Origin: Parasegetibacter sp. NRK P23
GTDB taxonomy: Bacteria > Bacteroidota > Bacteroidia > Chitinophagales > Chitinophagaceae
DNA length: 64,000 bases
Assembly (NCBI RefSeq): GCF_023721715.1
Contig: NZ_JAMDLG010000001.1
Span: 1,527,784-1,591,783 of the forward strand
Direction: 5' to 3'
Shown piece after piece: positions 17,059-25,832 of the stretch. The notes under the pieces were generated by a model that worked only from the letters and a program-made list of their open reading frames with translations, ran no database searches and had not been told where the DNA came from. Position 1 is the stretch's first letter; each line of letters begins with the position of its first letter. The position numbers and the translations under genes were made by a program.

Positions 17059-18966
17059 CTAAGCAAACAACTCACTCGTAAACCTCACCTTAATCCCCGT
17101 CTGAAAATTCTCAATCGTTCTGAATATCTCTCTCAATGAAAGTTGCTCTATCCGTGTAAGCGCATTCAACGGATAATAATTATCCGGCTCCGTTTTATCG
17201 AGGATCAGTTGACGGGCCTGTTTCTTTAAACGCATCCCCATCAGCAGATAATAGGATTGCATCAGTTCCTGGTATTCCGTTTCGGTAAAAACACCTTTTT
17301 CTTTTAAGGCCTTTAACCGTTCACCGGTATTTACTTCGAAAATATGGTGTTTCAGGGCGTAAACCCGCACGAGGTCCACAATGGGTGTCATTGCTTTTTT
17401 GATATCGAAAACTTCCTGTGAGCCTTTGGTGAAGGTGCGGATATTTTTAAAGAAAGTAAGTGGTGGCTTGTATTGAAGCGCGTTCTTGGCCAGGAAGAAA
17501 AACAGCTTTTCCTGTGGCTTCTGCAATTCCTGGTGGAGAAAGGCTTTCAGTTCCTCCATGATCGTTTCGTCGCCATAAAGGTACCTGCAGTCGAAGAAGG
17601 TGGAGAACTTGATCACCGTCTCCGGCACGGATTCCTGCATCCAGCTTTCGTAGTTCCGTTTCCAGTGCGACAGCGAATGCGTCCATTTAGGGTTCTTCGC
17701 CATGAACCCGCCGGTGCAGAAAACGAACCCGATATAATTGAGTTTTTCCGACACCTGCGTAGCGAAATCAAGGAAATAAGCACGCACTTCTTCGCGGTGT
17801 TCGTTGGCTTTGTCTTCGTAAATGATGGCGTTGTCCTGGTCGGTTTTGAGGGTCTGTTCTTTCCGTCCTTCGCTGCCCAGCACCATGAATACGAAGCGCG
17901 CGGGTGGTGGTCCCATCGTTTCAATCACACTTTCAATTACTTTCAGTGCGATGGTATCAGAGATGGTCGTGATCACCTGGTTGGCGATGGCTGCGTTCAC
18001 GCCCCGGGTCAGCAGTTGCTGTACCATTTGCGGCACCTGTTCCCATTTTCTTTTCAACTCGTCTTCCGAGCGGGCGAGTTTCACGCTTTGGATAAACACC
18101 AGTGGTGATTGCGCCTGCTCGCTCAGGAGTTTGTTCCTGCTGAGAAAGCCCACCGGCACACCATTCCGTTCCACCACCAGGTAACGGGTTTTGGTGCGGA
18201 ACATCATCAGGATGGCCTCGTATACATAGGCTTCAGATGAAATAGTCACGATGGGGTTGTCCATTACGTTTGCAATGGGCTGTGCGGTATCTCCCTGTTC
18301 CGCGATCACCCGGTCACGGAGGGTGATGTCTGTCGCGAAACCAATAATACCGCCTGCTTCGTTGGTGATGAAGATGCAACTCACCTTGTGCAGCGCCATT
18401 GTTCTTGCAGCTTCAAAAACGGGTGTGGCCGCGGGACAGGAAACGATGTCGCGTGTTTCAATACTTTCTATTCTGCGTGAATATATTTCCGCGGATGCGG
18501 TGAAATTTTCGTCGAACACCGGTGTCCGTTTAAAGAAATGGGCGAATTCTTCATTCATCATTCTTTTACCGAATTCTGCGGTAAAGTAGTTGTTGAAGGA
18601 TTCATATTCCTGGCAGAGTTGTTTGAACTCTTTGCGTGGCAGAAAATACACTTTGGTGCCCTTCAGCGCGATTACCGTTCGCAAGGATTGTCTGCGGTTC
18701 AACAGCACGGAAACACCACCATAGCAATAACCCTTATCGTGCAGCTCCACGAGCCGTTTGTTCTGCTGGGAATCGTAAAAAAAGGATTCGTACGCCCCTT
18801 CGGCGATGATGTCCACGCCTTTCATCGCGGTTACTTCCTGCTTATAGATCAGGGTATCTTTGTTGTATTCAATTTCCTGAACGGCATTGGAAATCGCTTC
18901 CAGTTTCTCTGCCGGTAACAGGTTGAAAGGAGGAACAGTTTGAAGGAAGCTGGTGTATTGGTTCAT
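17059..18966 (-). CDS. cNMP-binding / CBS / DUF294 nucleotidyltransferase-like protein
   Basis: A 635-residue signalling protein. The order is an N-terminal cyclic-nucleotide-binding-like beta-roll (about 1-130), a CBS pair (about 165-290; RDIVSCPAATPVFEAART, then NPIVTISSEAYVYEAIL), and a DUF294 nucleotidyltransferase-like domain with GSEGRKEQTLKTDQDNAI near 375-392. A helical DUF294 C-terminal domain follows. The nucleotidyltransferase signature GSxGR...DxD-like is present, but activity is unproven. The ATG at 18966 overlaps the stop of the upstream exonuclease gene by four bases, which fixes the start. In other bacteria this pair is often found near acetate transport and acetyl-CoA synthetase genes; none is here. 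Confidence 0.88.
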   Translation of the reverse strand: MNQYTSFLQTVPPFNLLPAEKLEAISNAVQEIEYNKDTLIYKQEVTAMKGVDIIAEGAYESFFYDSQQNKRLVELHDKGYCYGGVSVLLNRRQSLRTVIALKGTKVYFLPRKEFKQLCQEYESFNNYFTAEFGKRMMNEEFAHFFKRTPVFDENFTASAEIYSRRIESIETRDIVSCPAATPVFEAARTMALHKVSCIFITNEAGGIIGFATDITLRDRVIAEQGDTAQPIANVMDNPIVTISSEAYVYEAILMMFRTKTRYLVVERNGVPVGFLSRNKLLSEQAQSPLVFIQSVKLARSEDELKRKWEQVPQMVQQLLTRGVNAAIANQVITTISDTIALKVIESVIETMGPPPARFVFMVLGSEGRKEQTLKTDQDNAIIYEDKANEHREEVRAYFLDFATQVSEKLNYIGFVFCTGGFMAKNPKWTHSLSHWKRNYESWMQESVPETVIKFSTFFDCRYLYGDETIMEELKAFLHQELQKPQEKLFFFLAKNALQYKPPLTFFKNIRTFTKGSQEVFDIKKAMTPIVDLVRVYALKHHIFEVNTGERLKALKEKGVFTETEYQELMQSYYLLMGMRLKKQARQLILDKTEPDNYYPLNALTRIEQLSLREIFRTIENFQTGIKVRFTSELFA

Positions 18967-19661
18967 AAGCAAAAGGCGATTAAAGCGGAAAGCAGGGTAA
19001 TCATAAGGGCAAAAATGCCCCATCCCGCTTTTCTGGAAATTTTTCTTGCCTGAATGATTTCTTCTTTTTGTTGCCCAATGGTATGAATGGATATTTCTTT
19101 TCTGCGCAGCAGTTCAAAAAAACACTGGGCCGTGGCGTTCACATCGGTATAGGCATTGTGCTGGTTACCGAGTTCGCGCTGGAACAGTCTTTCATAGAGA
19201 TCGCCGAGGCGGAAGAACTTTTTCTGCGGATGCCGCACCAGGTGCCGGGTGGCCTGCATGGTGCAGTAACTGGGGTATTGCTGAATGATGTTCTCCATAC
19301 CAGATCTATAGTATTCCGCGCCTGCCAGGTGAAGGTCCAGCTCAATGAAATGGCCGATCACTACAGGGGCGAAGGCGATCAGGTCCGCGGTAAGCAATTC
19401 CATAACTTTGCGTCGGGGTTCACCGTTCCTGTCCAGAAATTCGCGTGTGATGCCATGCACCTGGATCGATTCGGGAGTAACGGTAAAATCCGGGTCGCCG
19501 ATATAATGATTTTCCTGCTTGATCAAACGGCCCTCCACAGTGTAAACGGTCCAGGAGAATTGCACCGCGTGCGGCCAGTTGCCTTCCACCGAATAGGGGA
19601 GGTCCCATTTTTTTGGCAAGCCGGAAGTTTCCGTATCAATAAAAAGAAGGAATGGTCTCAC
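18963..19661 (-). CDS. DnaQ-like 3'-5' exonuclease with C-terminal membrane helix
   Basis: A DEDD-family exonuclease domain: FIDTETSGLP (ExoI, Asp-Glu), VVIGHFIELDLH (ExoII Asp) and NQHNAYTDVNATAQCFFEL (ExoIII His/Asp). The 232-residue protein ends in one hydrophobic helix (about 212-231), so it may be anchored in the membrane. It starts with GTG at 19661. It is translationally coupled by an ATGA overlap to the DUF294/CBS protein, a conserved partnership that suggests a regulatory or nucleotide-hydrolysing job rather than replication proofreading. Confidence 0.85.
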   Translation of the reverse strand: MRPFLLFIDTETSGLPKKWDLPYSVEGNWPHAVQFSWTVYTVEGRLIKQENHYIGDPDFTVTPESIQVHGITREFLDRNGEPRRKVMELLTADLIAFAPVVIGHFIELDLHLAGAEYYRSGMENIIQQYPSYCTMQATRHLVRHPQKKFFRLGDLYERLFQRELGNQHNAYTDVNATAQCFFELLRRKEISIHTIGQQKEEIIQARKISRKAGWGIFALMITLLSALIAFCL

Positions 19662-19727
19662 GAAGGCTGATGATGGTAACAGTTAAGTCGTCAAATATAC
19701 AATTTTATATACTGTATCTTGCAGCCG

Positions 19728-20921
19728 ATGAAGTGGCATTCCTATCTAAATACAGCTGCGCAGGTGCTCGGTGCTTACCGGGGCGACCTTCCCTTCCACC
19801 ATTTTATCCGGCAATTCTTTAAGCAGGATAAAAAATACGGTTCCCGCGACAGGCGCATGATCTCACAGTTGTGTTATGGTTATCTCCGGTTGGGCGGCGC
19901 TTTGAAAGAGGAGCCGGTGGAGGACAGGATACTTGCCGGGTATTTCCTGACCGTTACGCACCGCGATGAATTGCTGCAAACCTTCAGGCCGCAATGGTTC
20001 GCCTGGTGGGAAAGCCATCCCGCCGCTACATTAACTGAACGAATAGCGCTGCTCCAACAAACATACCCCGCTTTCCAGGTAGAGGGTATTTTTCCGCTCC
20101 TGGAGAAACTCGGGGCCATTTCAGATAGCCATCAATTCTTCAAAGCGCACCTGGTACAGCCCGATGTGTACCTCCGGATCAGGCCCGGACATAAAAAGAC
20201 CGTTCTGCTGAAACTTGAAAATGCCGGTATTGCTTTCCGGCTGATCGCCCCGGCCACCATCGCGGTTGGCGCCACAGCTCCGCTCGACCAGGTGCTGGAA
20301 CTGAACCGGGAAGCCGTGATACAGGATGCCAGTTCACAAATGGTGGGGGAACTGATGGAAGAAATGAAAACATTGCTGCCTGAAAAAGGGCTGAAAGTAT
20401 GGGATTGCTGCGCAGCGAGTGGTGGGAAATCCATTCTCGTGAAAGATGTGGTGGGGAAGATGGAACTTACCGTGTCTGATGTCAGGGAATCTGTTTTGCA
20501 CAACCTGCGGTCGCGGATGAAAGAAGCGGGTATCGGAGGATACAAGGCCCTGGTGGCCGATCTGGCCAATCCTTCAACCTTTATTCCCCTTGAGAAACAA
20601 AGTTTCGACCTGATTATTGCCGATGTACCGTGCAGCGGATCAGGAACCTGGGCCAGAACGCCGGAACAGCTCGCCGCTTTTAAGGAAGCTGATCTAGGTA
20701 AATACACCACACTCCAGGAAAAGATCGTTTCCAGGGTATTGCCCTATTTGAAGAATGGTGGAACATTGTTGTACATTACCTGTTCAGTTTTCAGGGAGGA
20801 AAATGAGGACAGGGTTACGTTTCTGCAACAGGAAAAAGGATTGAAACTGGTGAAGGCCGCTTACCTGGAAGGGTATGCGCAAAAGGCTGATACGCTCTAT
20901 GCCGCATTCTTTACCGCCTGA
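19728..20921 (+). CDS. RsmB/NOL1-type rRNA cytosine-C5 methyltransferase
   Basis: A SAM-dependent RNA m5C methyltransferase of 397 residues, probably acting on 16S rRNA. Motif I is DCCAASGGKS; motif IV, ADVPCSGSGTWARTPEQL, carries the release Cys; motif VI, YITCSVFREENED, carries the catalytic Cys. An N-terminal NusB-like helical part precedes the Rossmann domain. The ATG at 19728 is chosen over an in-frame TTG nine bases upstream. The 3' end overlaps the convergent subtilase gene by 11 bp. Target assignment to C967 is by family only. Confidence 0.85.
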   Translation: MKWHSYLNTAAQVLGAYRGDLPFHHFIRQFFKQDKKYGSRDRRMISQLCYGYLRLGGALKEEPVEDRILAGYFLTVTHRDELLQTFRPQWFAWWESHPAATLTERIALLQQTYPAFQVEGIFPLLEKLGAISDSHQFFKAHLVQPDVYLRIRPGHKKTVLLKLENAGIAFRLIAPATIAVGATAPLDQVLELNREAVIQDASSQMVGELMEEMKTLLPEKGLKVWDCCAASGGKSILVKDVVGKMELTVSDVRESVLHNLRSRMKEAGIGGYKALVADLANPSTFIPLEKQSFDLIIADVPCSGSGTWARTPEQLAAFKEADLGKYTTLQEKIVSRVLPYLKNGGTLLYITCSVFREENEDRVTFLQQEKGLKLVKAAYLEGYAQKADTLYAAFFTA

Positions 20922-22605
20922 TAACGGGGATCATGTTTTTTTGTGTGCCGTCGCTGGTTTGAAGGTAGTATACACCGGCAGGGAGTTTGAGCAGTCCGCG
21001 GAATTCCACCGTGTAGTATTGTTCCTTATGCACCACCATTTGTTTGTGATCAATTGGCTTACCACTCAGGTCCACCAATCTTAATTGCAAGGCCCCATCG
21101 GCCTCCGCCTTGAAAGCAACCCTCAGTTCATCATCAAAAGGAACGGGGTAGGCCTTTATGTTATTCTTTCCGAGGATTTGCTGGTAATTTTTTTGTTCTT
21201 TCTGCCTGGCAAGTATATCATGTGCTTTTTTGAAATTCGGAAGCCCGTAACCATATCTTTCATGTGGCGCATTGTATCGATCACTGCTTTGCTCCACTGC
21301 GCGGATGATTTCCATGTTACTGCAATCCGGAAAGGCCTGCCACAGACAAGCCACCATGCCCGCCAGATTCGGATTCGCAAAAGAAGTACCGTTGCCTGAA
21401 GCCGCGTTGCCGGCGTTGTTGGCCACCACCGTACCCTGCCCAACAGATACGGCATTGGGTTTGGTTTTTCCACCATAAGCCGGACCCCAACTGGAGAAAC
21501 CGGCAATCTGTCCAGAAACATTTACTGCGCCAACCGTGAAAACACTGTCGGCATCACCTGGACAGGAAACGAACTTGTTCTCGTTGGTAAGGTTACCGTT
21601 ATTGCCGGCACTGTTCATGACCAGTATGCCTTTAGCCGCGGCCATATCCGCTGCGCGGGTAATCAGGCTGGTATTGCCATCGCGTTGCTGGTAACTATAG
21701 TTGAATGCGGGGTCGTCAAAATCCAGGTAGCCCAGTGAGGAAGAGATCATATCGGCTCCGGCGCTGTCCGCTTTTTCCGCGGCTACCAGCCAGGCCTGTT
21801 CTTCATAAGGGTATTCCCTGGCTGCGTTTTCCGTGCGGAACAACAGGTATTGCGCGTAAGGAGCGGAACCCACCATAACGCCGGGCCGGTTGGCGGCCAG
21901 TGTGGAAAGGCACTGCATGCCATGGGGATGGTCCTCGTTTACAGAAGCTTCATTATTGATAAAATCCCACTCCATCAATACCCTGTTCTGCAGGCGCAGG
22001 CTATCGAACATAGGATTGGTTTTATAGCCCTGGAAACCCGCATCCAGCACGGCGATCAGCATGTTTTCGCCACGAAGCCCCTTGCCATGCAGGAAATCAC
22101 CTTCATGTAGATGTATCTGCGGGTAGCTGTTGCCGTAGTTTAATGGTGTATTGGTGGTTCTGGGCTGAATGGACAGCGCCTCTTCATTTTCCGCAACAAA
22201 CTTATCCACGCGTTTCTCCGGAACGGGAGCGTCCATTCTTGGCGACATCCGGCCATCTCCGGCAACAAAAGGAAGTGCTCGTATCCGTTGCAATACAGCC
22301 GGGTCCGAGGTTTGAATGAGCGCCTGGTTCATCCACCTCGAACTGTTCAGTACAACGGCGCCTGCTTTCCGGATACTATCAAGGAACGCCGGGTTTACAG
22401 GGAGATCGGTGCTGTCCAGTGTGATCTTATGAAACTTTTTACGGGAAATGGCCCGAGGGGAAAGGAATGCCTCCGGCTTGCTCAGTTGAAACGGGGTTCC
22501 TTTTTTAGTCGTGAAGCGAACATAATGATAGCCCGTTTGCGCCTTGCATATAAAGGCGCAGCCCAGCAGAAATGCTGTAAATGCTATGATGATCGCTTTA
22601 TTCAG
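20911..22605 (-). CDS. Secreted S8 (subtilisin-like) peptidase with T9SS-type C-terminal domain; non-canonical start
   Basis: A subtilase of about 564 residues. The catalytic triad is Asp in IAVLDAGF (about 188), His in DHPHGMQCLS (about 228) and Ser in GNGTSFANP (about 408), with oxyanion Asn in NSAGNNG. A beta-rich C-terminal domain ending in AGVYYLQTSDG resembles a Por-secretion sorting domain. The first ATG (22332) would cut off a clear signal peptide and propeptide: the same frame continues upstream through ISRKKF..., AFLLGCAFICKAQ and NKAIIIAF to an in-frame TAG at 22633-22635. No ATG, GTG or TTG lies in that stretch. CTG at 22605 is the best candidate, 16 nt after the stop of the upstream lipoprotein gene; ATA at 22629 is another. 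Confidence 0.8.
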   Translation of the reverse strand: MNKAIIIAFTAFLLGCAFICKAQTGYHYVRFTTKKGTPFQLSKPEAFLSPRAISRKKFHKITLDSTDLPVNPAFLDSIRKAGAVVLNSSRWMNQALIQTSDPAVLQRIRALPFVAGDGRMSPRMDAPVPEKRVDKFVAENEEALSIQPRTTNTPLNYGNSYPQIHLHEGDFLHGKGLRGENMLIAVLDAGFQGYKTNPMFDSLRLQNRVLMEWDFINNEASVNEDHPHGMQCLSTLAANRPGVMVGSAPYAQYLLFRTENAAREYPYEEQAWLVAAEKADSAGADMISSSLGYLDFDDPAFNYSYQQRDGNTSLITRAADMAAAKGILVMNSAGNNGNLTNENKFVSCPGDADSVFTVGAVNVSGQIAGFSSWGPAYGGKTKPNAVSVGQGTVVANNAGNAASGNGTSFANPNLAGMVACLWQAFPDCSNMEIIRAVEQSSDRYNAPHERYGYGLPNFKKAHDILARQKEQKNYQQILGKNNIKAYPVPFDDELRVAFKAEADGALQLRLVDLSGKPIDHKQMVVHKEQYYTVEFRGLLKLPAGVYYLQTSDGTQKNMIPVIRR

Positions 22606-22621
22606 TGATGACTTTTTTTGA

Positions 22622-23377
22622 TCAGTTATGGTCTATCATCCTGAGCCGGATACCATAAGTTCCGTCCATATATTTACCTGAAGCGGGAGGTGTATTTCCG
22701 GCCTGGTACTCTTTATGGAGGAATTCCTTATAGATCAGTCCGATGCCTTTACCATATACTTCAACGGAATAATTCTTTTCAAAATAATTCAGCTTATCCG
22801 ATTCGGAGCCGATCTCTTCATCACGCTGGTGAATGGTGATCGTGCTGTCCACTGTTTTCATCGGTGTTTCAAAAGGCATGCCTACCATCTCATAAATATA
22901 ATCCCAGCCATCGAGGTATTTGAATGGAGAGGAAGGAGAGTAGGTATCTATATAGCTGTTGCCTTTCCAACTGAAGTTCTCCCGGATAGGAAGTTGCAGC
23001 TTAATGAAACGAAGGTTGTCTTCGTTGCTCTCGCCTGTTTTGCCATTGTGCGTGATGGAATAGGTGGCAATGGGCTTCCAGGCCCCGGTGCCATCAAGGT
23101 TCCTGATAGAACGGACCACCCGGTAAGAAGGCCGGTTCATGCCGTCTGTGATTTCAGCATCAACCAGGTCGCGTGCCTGATAGGATACGGTCTTGAAAGC
23201 GGTTCCGAAGTTCTGGGTGATGGTGGAATCCAGTTGGTAAATGATATATTTACCCGGCACCATGGGCCAGTAATCAGCCAGGGATGCGGTTTCCAACGTT
23301 TCTGTTTCTTTACTGCATCCAATAGCCAGCAGCGAGATGGCCAGTCCGGAGAAAAAAATCCTGAAAAAATGCTTCAT
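22622..23377 (-). CDS. Lipoprotein of unknown function
   Basis: A 251-residue exported lipoprotein: signal peptide with lipobox LLAIGC (Cys 21), then a polar region beginning SKETETLETASLADYWPM. The first mature block, WPMVPGKYIIYQLDSTIT, recalls Bacteroidota surface lipoproteins whose function is unknown. It lies directly upstream of the subtilase gene in an operon, and its stop codon region overlaps the possible start of the subtilase. No enzyme motif is visible. Confidence 0.75.
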   Translation of the reverse strand: MKHFFRIFFSGLAISLLAIGCSKETETLETASLADYWPMVPGKYIIYQLDSTITQNFGTAFKTVSYQARDLVDAEITDGMNRPSYRVVRSIRNLDGTGAWKPIATYSITHNGKTGESNEDNLRFIKLQLPIRENFSWKGNSYIDTYSPSSPFKYLDGWDYIYEMVGMPFETPMKTVDSTITIHQRDEEIGSESDKLNYFEKNYSVEVYGKGIGLIYKEFLHKEYQAGNTPPASGKYMDGTYGIRLRMIDHN

Positions 23378-23431
23378 GGTTCTTTGAGGTTCACCAGGTG
23401 ATGAAACGGTATTCAGCGGCGCTTATTGCCT

Positions 23432-24541
23432 TTACGAAATAATTGCGCGCTGGATGATGCCCCCGCCAATCACATGATCACCTTCATAGAAGACGGCGCT
23501 TTGTCCCGGGGCTATTCCTTTAACGGGCGCGTTGAACCTTACATTCACGCCGCCGTCTTTGTTCGACAGTTCGGCTACGGCGCCACGGTCTTTGTACCGG
23601 ATCTTTGTGATGGCTTCCATACCATCTGTAATGGTGTCGTATTTGATCATGTTCACTTTGCCCACGAACATGTCGTTCCGGTCCAGATCAGGTTCGTCGC
23701 CAAGCACCACCGTATTGGTTTCGGGGAAGATATCCGTCACATAAACGGGCCTTCCCAGGGTAATGTCCAATCCTTTCCGTTGACCAATGGTATAGAACGG
23801 GTATCCTTTATGTTGTCCCAGTACCTTACCGGTTTTGTCCACAAAATTGCCGCCGGCGACCCTTTCTTCGAGCCCGTCCACTTTTCTTTTCAGGAAGCCG
23901 CGGTAGTCGTTGTCGGGCACAAAGCAGATTTCATAGCTTTCCGCTTTTTTGGCGAGTTCAGGGTAGCCCATGTCCATGGCCATCTGCCTGATCTCTGATT
24001 TGTGGTAGCCACCCAGCGGGAGCAGTGTTCTGCTCAGCAGGTCCTGTTGCAGCCCCCACAACACATAACTTTGGTCTTTTGTATCGTCCTTTCCTTTGCT
24101 GATGAAATACCTTCCGTTGTCGTGCTGGTGGATGCTGGCGTAATGCCCGGTGGCGATGAATTCGCAATCCAGCGCATCGGCTCTTTTCAGGAGCGCGCGC
24201 CATTTGATATGGGTATTACACATCACGCAGGGGTTGGGTGTTCTACCGGCTAGGTATTCTTCCACGAAATTTTCCACGACAAAATCGCCGAATTCATCCC
24301 TGATGTCCAGGATAAAATGGGAGAAACCGTGTTCTACGGCGGCCATACGTGCGTCGTTGAAAGAATCGAGGTTGCAGCAGCCGGTCTCTTTTTTGCCGGT
24401 GCTTCCTCCGCTGGTGGCGTAATCCCATGTTTTCATGGTGATGCCCACTACTTCATAACCTTGTTGGTGCAGCATTAAAGCGGTGACGGTGCTATCAATT
24501 CCGCCGCTCATTGCCACCAGTACTTTTCCTTTTCTGCTCAT
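23432..24541 (-). CDS. mnmA: tRNA-specific 2-thiouridylase
   Basis: Adenylates and thiolates U34 of tRNA(Lys/Glu/Gln) in the cytosol. The 369-residue protein has the PP-loop AMSGGIDSTVTAL at its N-terminus, the catalytic Cys in GRTPNPCVMCNTHIKW, and the second catalytic Cys in SYEICFVPDNDYRGFL. The central and C-terminal barrel domains (HKGYPFYTIGQRKGL, FEYEGDHVIGGG-like FYEGDHVIGGGII) are complete. A TACCTTTG box lies upstream at 24594-24601. Confidence 0.96.
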   Translation of the reverse strand: MSRKGKVLVAMSGGIDSTVTALMLHQQGYEVVGITMKTWDYATSGGSTGKKETGCCNLDSFNDARMAAVEHGFSHFILDIRDEFGDFVVENFVEEYLAGRTPNPCVMCNTHIKWRALLKRADALDCEFIATGHYASIHQHDNGRYFISKGKDDTKDQSYVLWGLQQDLLSRTLLPLGGYHKSEIRQMAMDMGYPELAKKAESYEICFVPDNDYRGFLKRKVDGLEERVAGGNFVDKTGKVLGQHKGYPFYTIGQRKGLDITLGRPVYVTDIFPETNTVVLGDEPDLDRNDMFVGKVNMIKYDTITDGMEAITKIRYKDRGAVAELSNKDGGVNVRFNAPVKGIAPGQSAVFYEGDHVIGGGIIQRAIIS

Positions 24542-24593
24542 ATTTTATTGATTCAAAGTCAATTTTTACAGCTACCTCAATTGGTGTGCGCTG

Positions 24594-24601
24594 CAAAGGT
24601 A
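24594..24601 (-). promoter_or_regulatory. -7 box of mnmA
   Basis: A perfect TACCTTTG on the minus strand, 52 nt before the mnmA start codon. No clear -33 TTTG is seen. Confidence 0.45.
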
Positions 24602-24736
24602 CAAAGCCGCGGGCTAAAAGCTGTCAGGTGTTTTGACCGGCAGTTTTTCGGTGTTTTTCTCCGGATATGCTGCATAAAACACGGTTTTCCGGCAGCTGAA
24701 GGCCAAATATTTTTGCTGAAACAAAATGAAAAGAAA

Positions 24737-25180
24737 GTGAATGTGCAGCATGTGTTTATTCATTGTGCCTTTTTTGCGGGAAACGAACGGCACAGGATCG
24801 ATCCTTCCTGGCGGGGCAGGATCAATCGTCAGATCGTTGTGTTGCTGAAACAGTTGAAGCACCAGGTGCACCTGGTGTATTGCATGTCAGACCAACTCCA
24901 TGTGATCCTTAAGCTGAGCCCGGACACCCCGCTCCAGGAACTGGCGGGCAGGATCAGGGAAAATACGCTCCAGATGATCAATGGCGTATTGCAGCCCCGC
25001 GGGCGTTTTTACTGGATGCCAGGATATGCGGCGAACAGCATTGGCCGGGCGGAATTGGTGGAGGTGGTAAAGAAGATACGCTCGTGGGACAGGGAAGGTT
25101 GTGACGATTTCAACGAGGCGTTCCAGGATTTGCCGGAGAATGGTCCGCCGGTGCCGGGAACGGAAAACGGAATTAAATAA
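24737..25180 (+). CDS. Degenerate Y1 (IS200/RAYT-like) transposase relative
   Basis: A 147-residue protein with the fold signature of Y1 HUH transposases: an N-terminal VQHVFIHCAFFAGNER strand, a central block SDQLHVILKL where active enzymes have PDHVHLL, and a C-terminal FYWMPGYAANSIGRAELVEV where active enzymes read FxWQxGYGAFS. The first His of the HUH pair is Gln. The catalytic Tyr expected in the final helix (RRYI-like) reads KKIR. It is therefore probably inactive for strand transfer yet keeps an intact frame. The GTG at 24737 gives a family-typical N-terminus; an upstream frame start at 24548 adds unrelated sequence. It precedes ssb by 40 nt. Confidence 0.7.
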   Translation: MNVQHVFIHCAFFAGNERHRIDPSWRGRINRQIVVLLKQLKHQVHLVYCMSDQLHVILKLSPDTPLQELAGRIRENTLQMINGVLQPRGRFYWMPGYAANSIGRAELVEVVKKIRSWDREGCDDFNEAFQDLPENGPPVPGTENGIK

Positions 25181-25220
25181 TTTGGCTAAATTGCCGGCTC
25201 ATATTTTTCAACTCAGAACT

Positions 25221-25676
25221 ATGATTAAAATGCAGGTTATTGGCAATCTGGGAAAAGATTGCCTGGTGAACAATGTAAATGGAAGAACGGTGATCAATTT
25301 CAGCGTGGCGCACACCGAAAAGATCAAAGATGCACAGGGTAATCTGAAAGATAAAACGATCTGGGTGGAATGTGCATATTGGACGGATCGTACAGGAATC
25401 TCTCCTTACCTGAAAAAAGGCACGCAGGTATATGTGGACGGCGCGCCGGATATCAGGACGTACACCACCAATGACGGCAGAAACGGCGCGAGCCTTTCGC
25501 TCAGGGTATTGTCCGTACAGTTGCTGGGAGGCCGCAGTGAAGGTGGTGCGCCAGATGGCGGTGGATACAGTGGTGGTTATGCGGGCGGACAAACCGGCGG
25601 CAACAGCGGTAACACTTACAGCGCTCCTTCAGCTCCGGCTGGTAACGATGGCGGAGCCGATGATCTTCCGTTCTAA
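25221..25676 (+). CDS. ssb: Single-stranded DNA-binding protein
   Basis: A 151-residue SSB: an OB-fold in residues 1-105 (MQVIGNLGKDC, NFSVAHTEK, KTIWVECAYW, YLKKGTQVYVDG), then a flexible Gly-rich linker and the acidic interaction tip GADDLPF. The ATG at 25221 is chosen because it directly opens the OB-fold. It may be co-transcribed with the degenerate Y1 protein upstream (40-nt gap). The window does not show whether it is the main SSB or a second paralogue. Confidence 0.93.
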   Translation: MIKMQVIGNLGKDCLVNNVNGRTVINFSVAHTEKIKDAQGNLKDKTIWVECAYWTDRTGISPYLKKGTQVYVDGAPDIRTYTTNDGRNGASLSLRVLSVQLLGGRSEGGAPDGGGYSGGYAGGQTGGNSGNTYSAPSAPAGNDGGADDLPF

Positions 25677-25714
25677 CCACATAAGGAATAATTCAATGAA
25701 TCTCCAGGTCACCA

Positions 25715-25740
25715 ATATGGTAATTCCTTAATTACCATAT
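25715..25740. promoter_or_regulatory. AT-rich perfect inverted repeat
   Basis: An 11-bp perfect stem, ATATGGTAATT and AATTACCATAT, with a CCTT loop, between ssb and the dehydrogenase gene. It has no T-run, so it may be a regulator-binding site or a weak terminator. Confidence 0.4.
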
Positions 25741-25832
25741 CGGGGCAGGGTAATGAAGGAAGGTTGTATCAGTTCAGGTGCAGCCTTCCCAGGTATTAGG
25801 ATGTTCTGAAAAAAGGAGATAAACCAACACCA

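Noticed and set aside
24548-24736. N-terminal extension of the Y1-like protein
   Set aside because: The 63 extra residues have no similarity to the family and cover the mnmA promoter region on the other strand.
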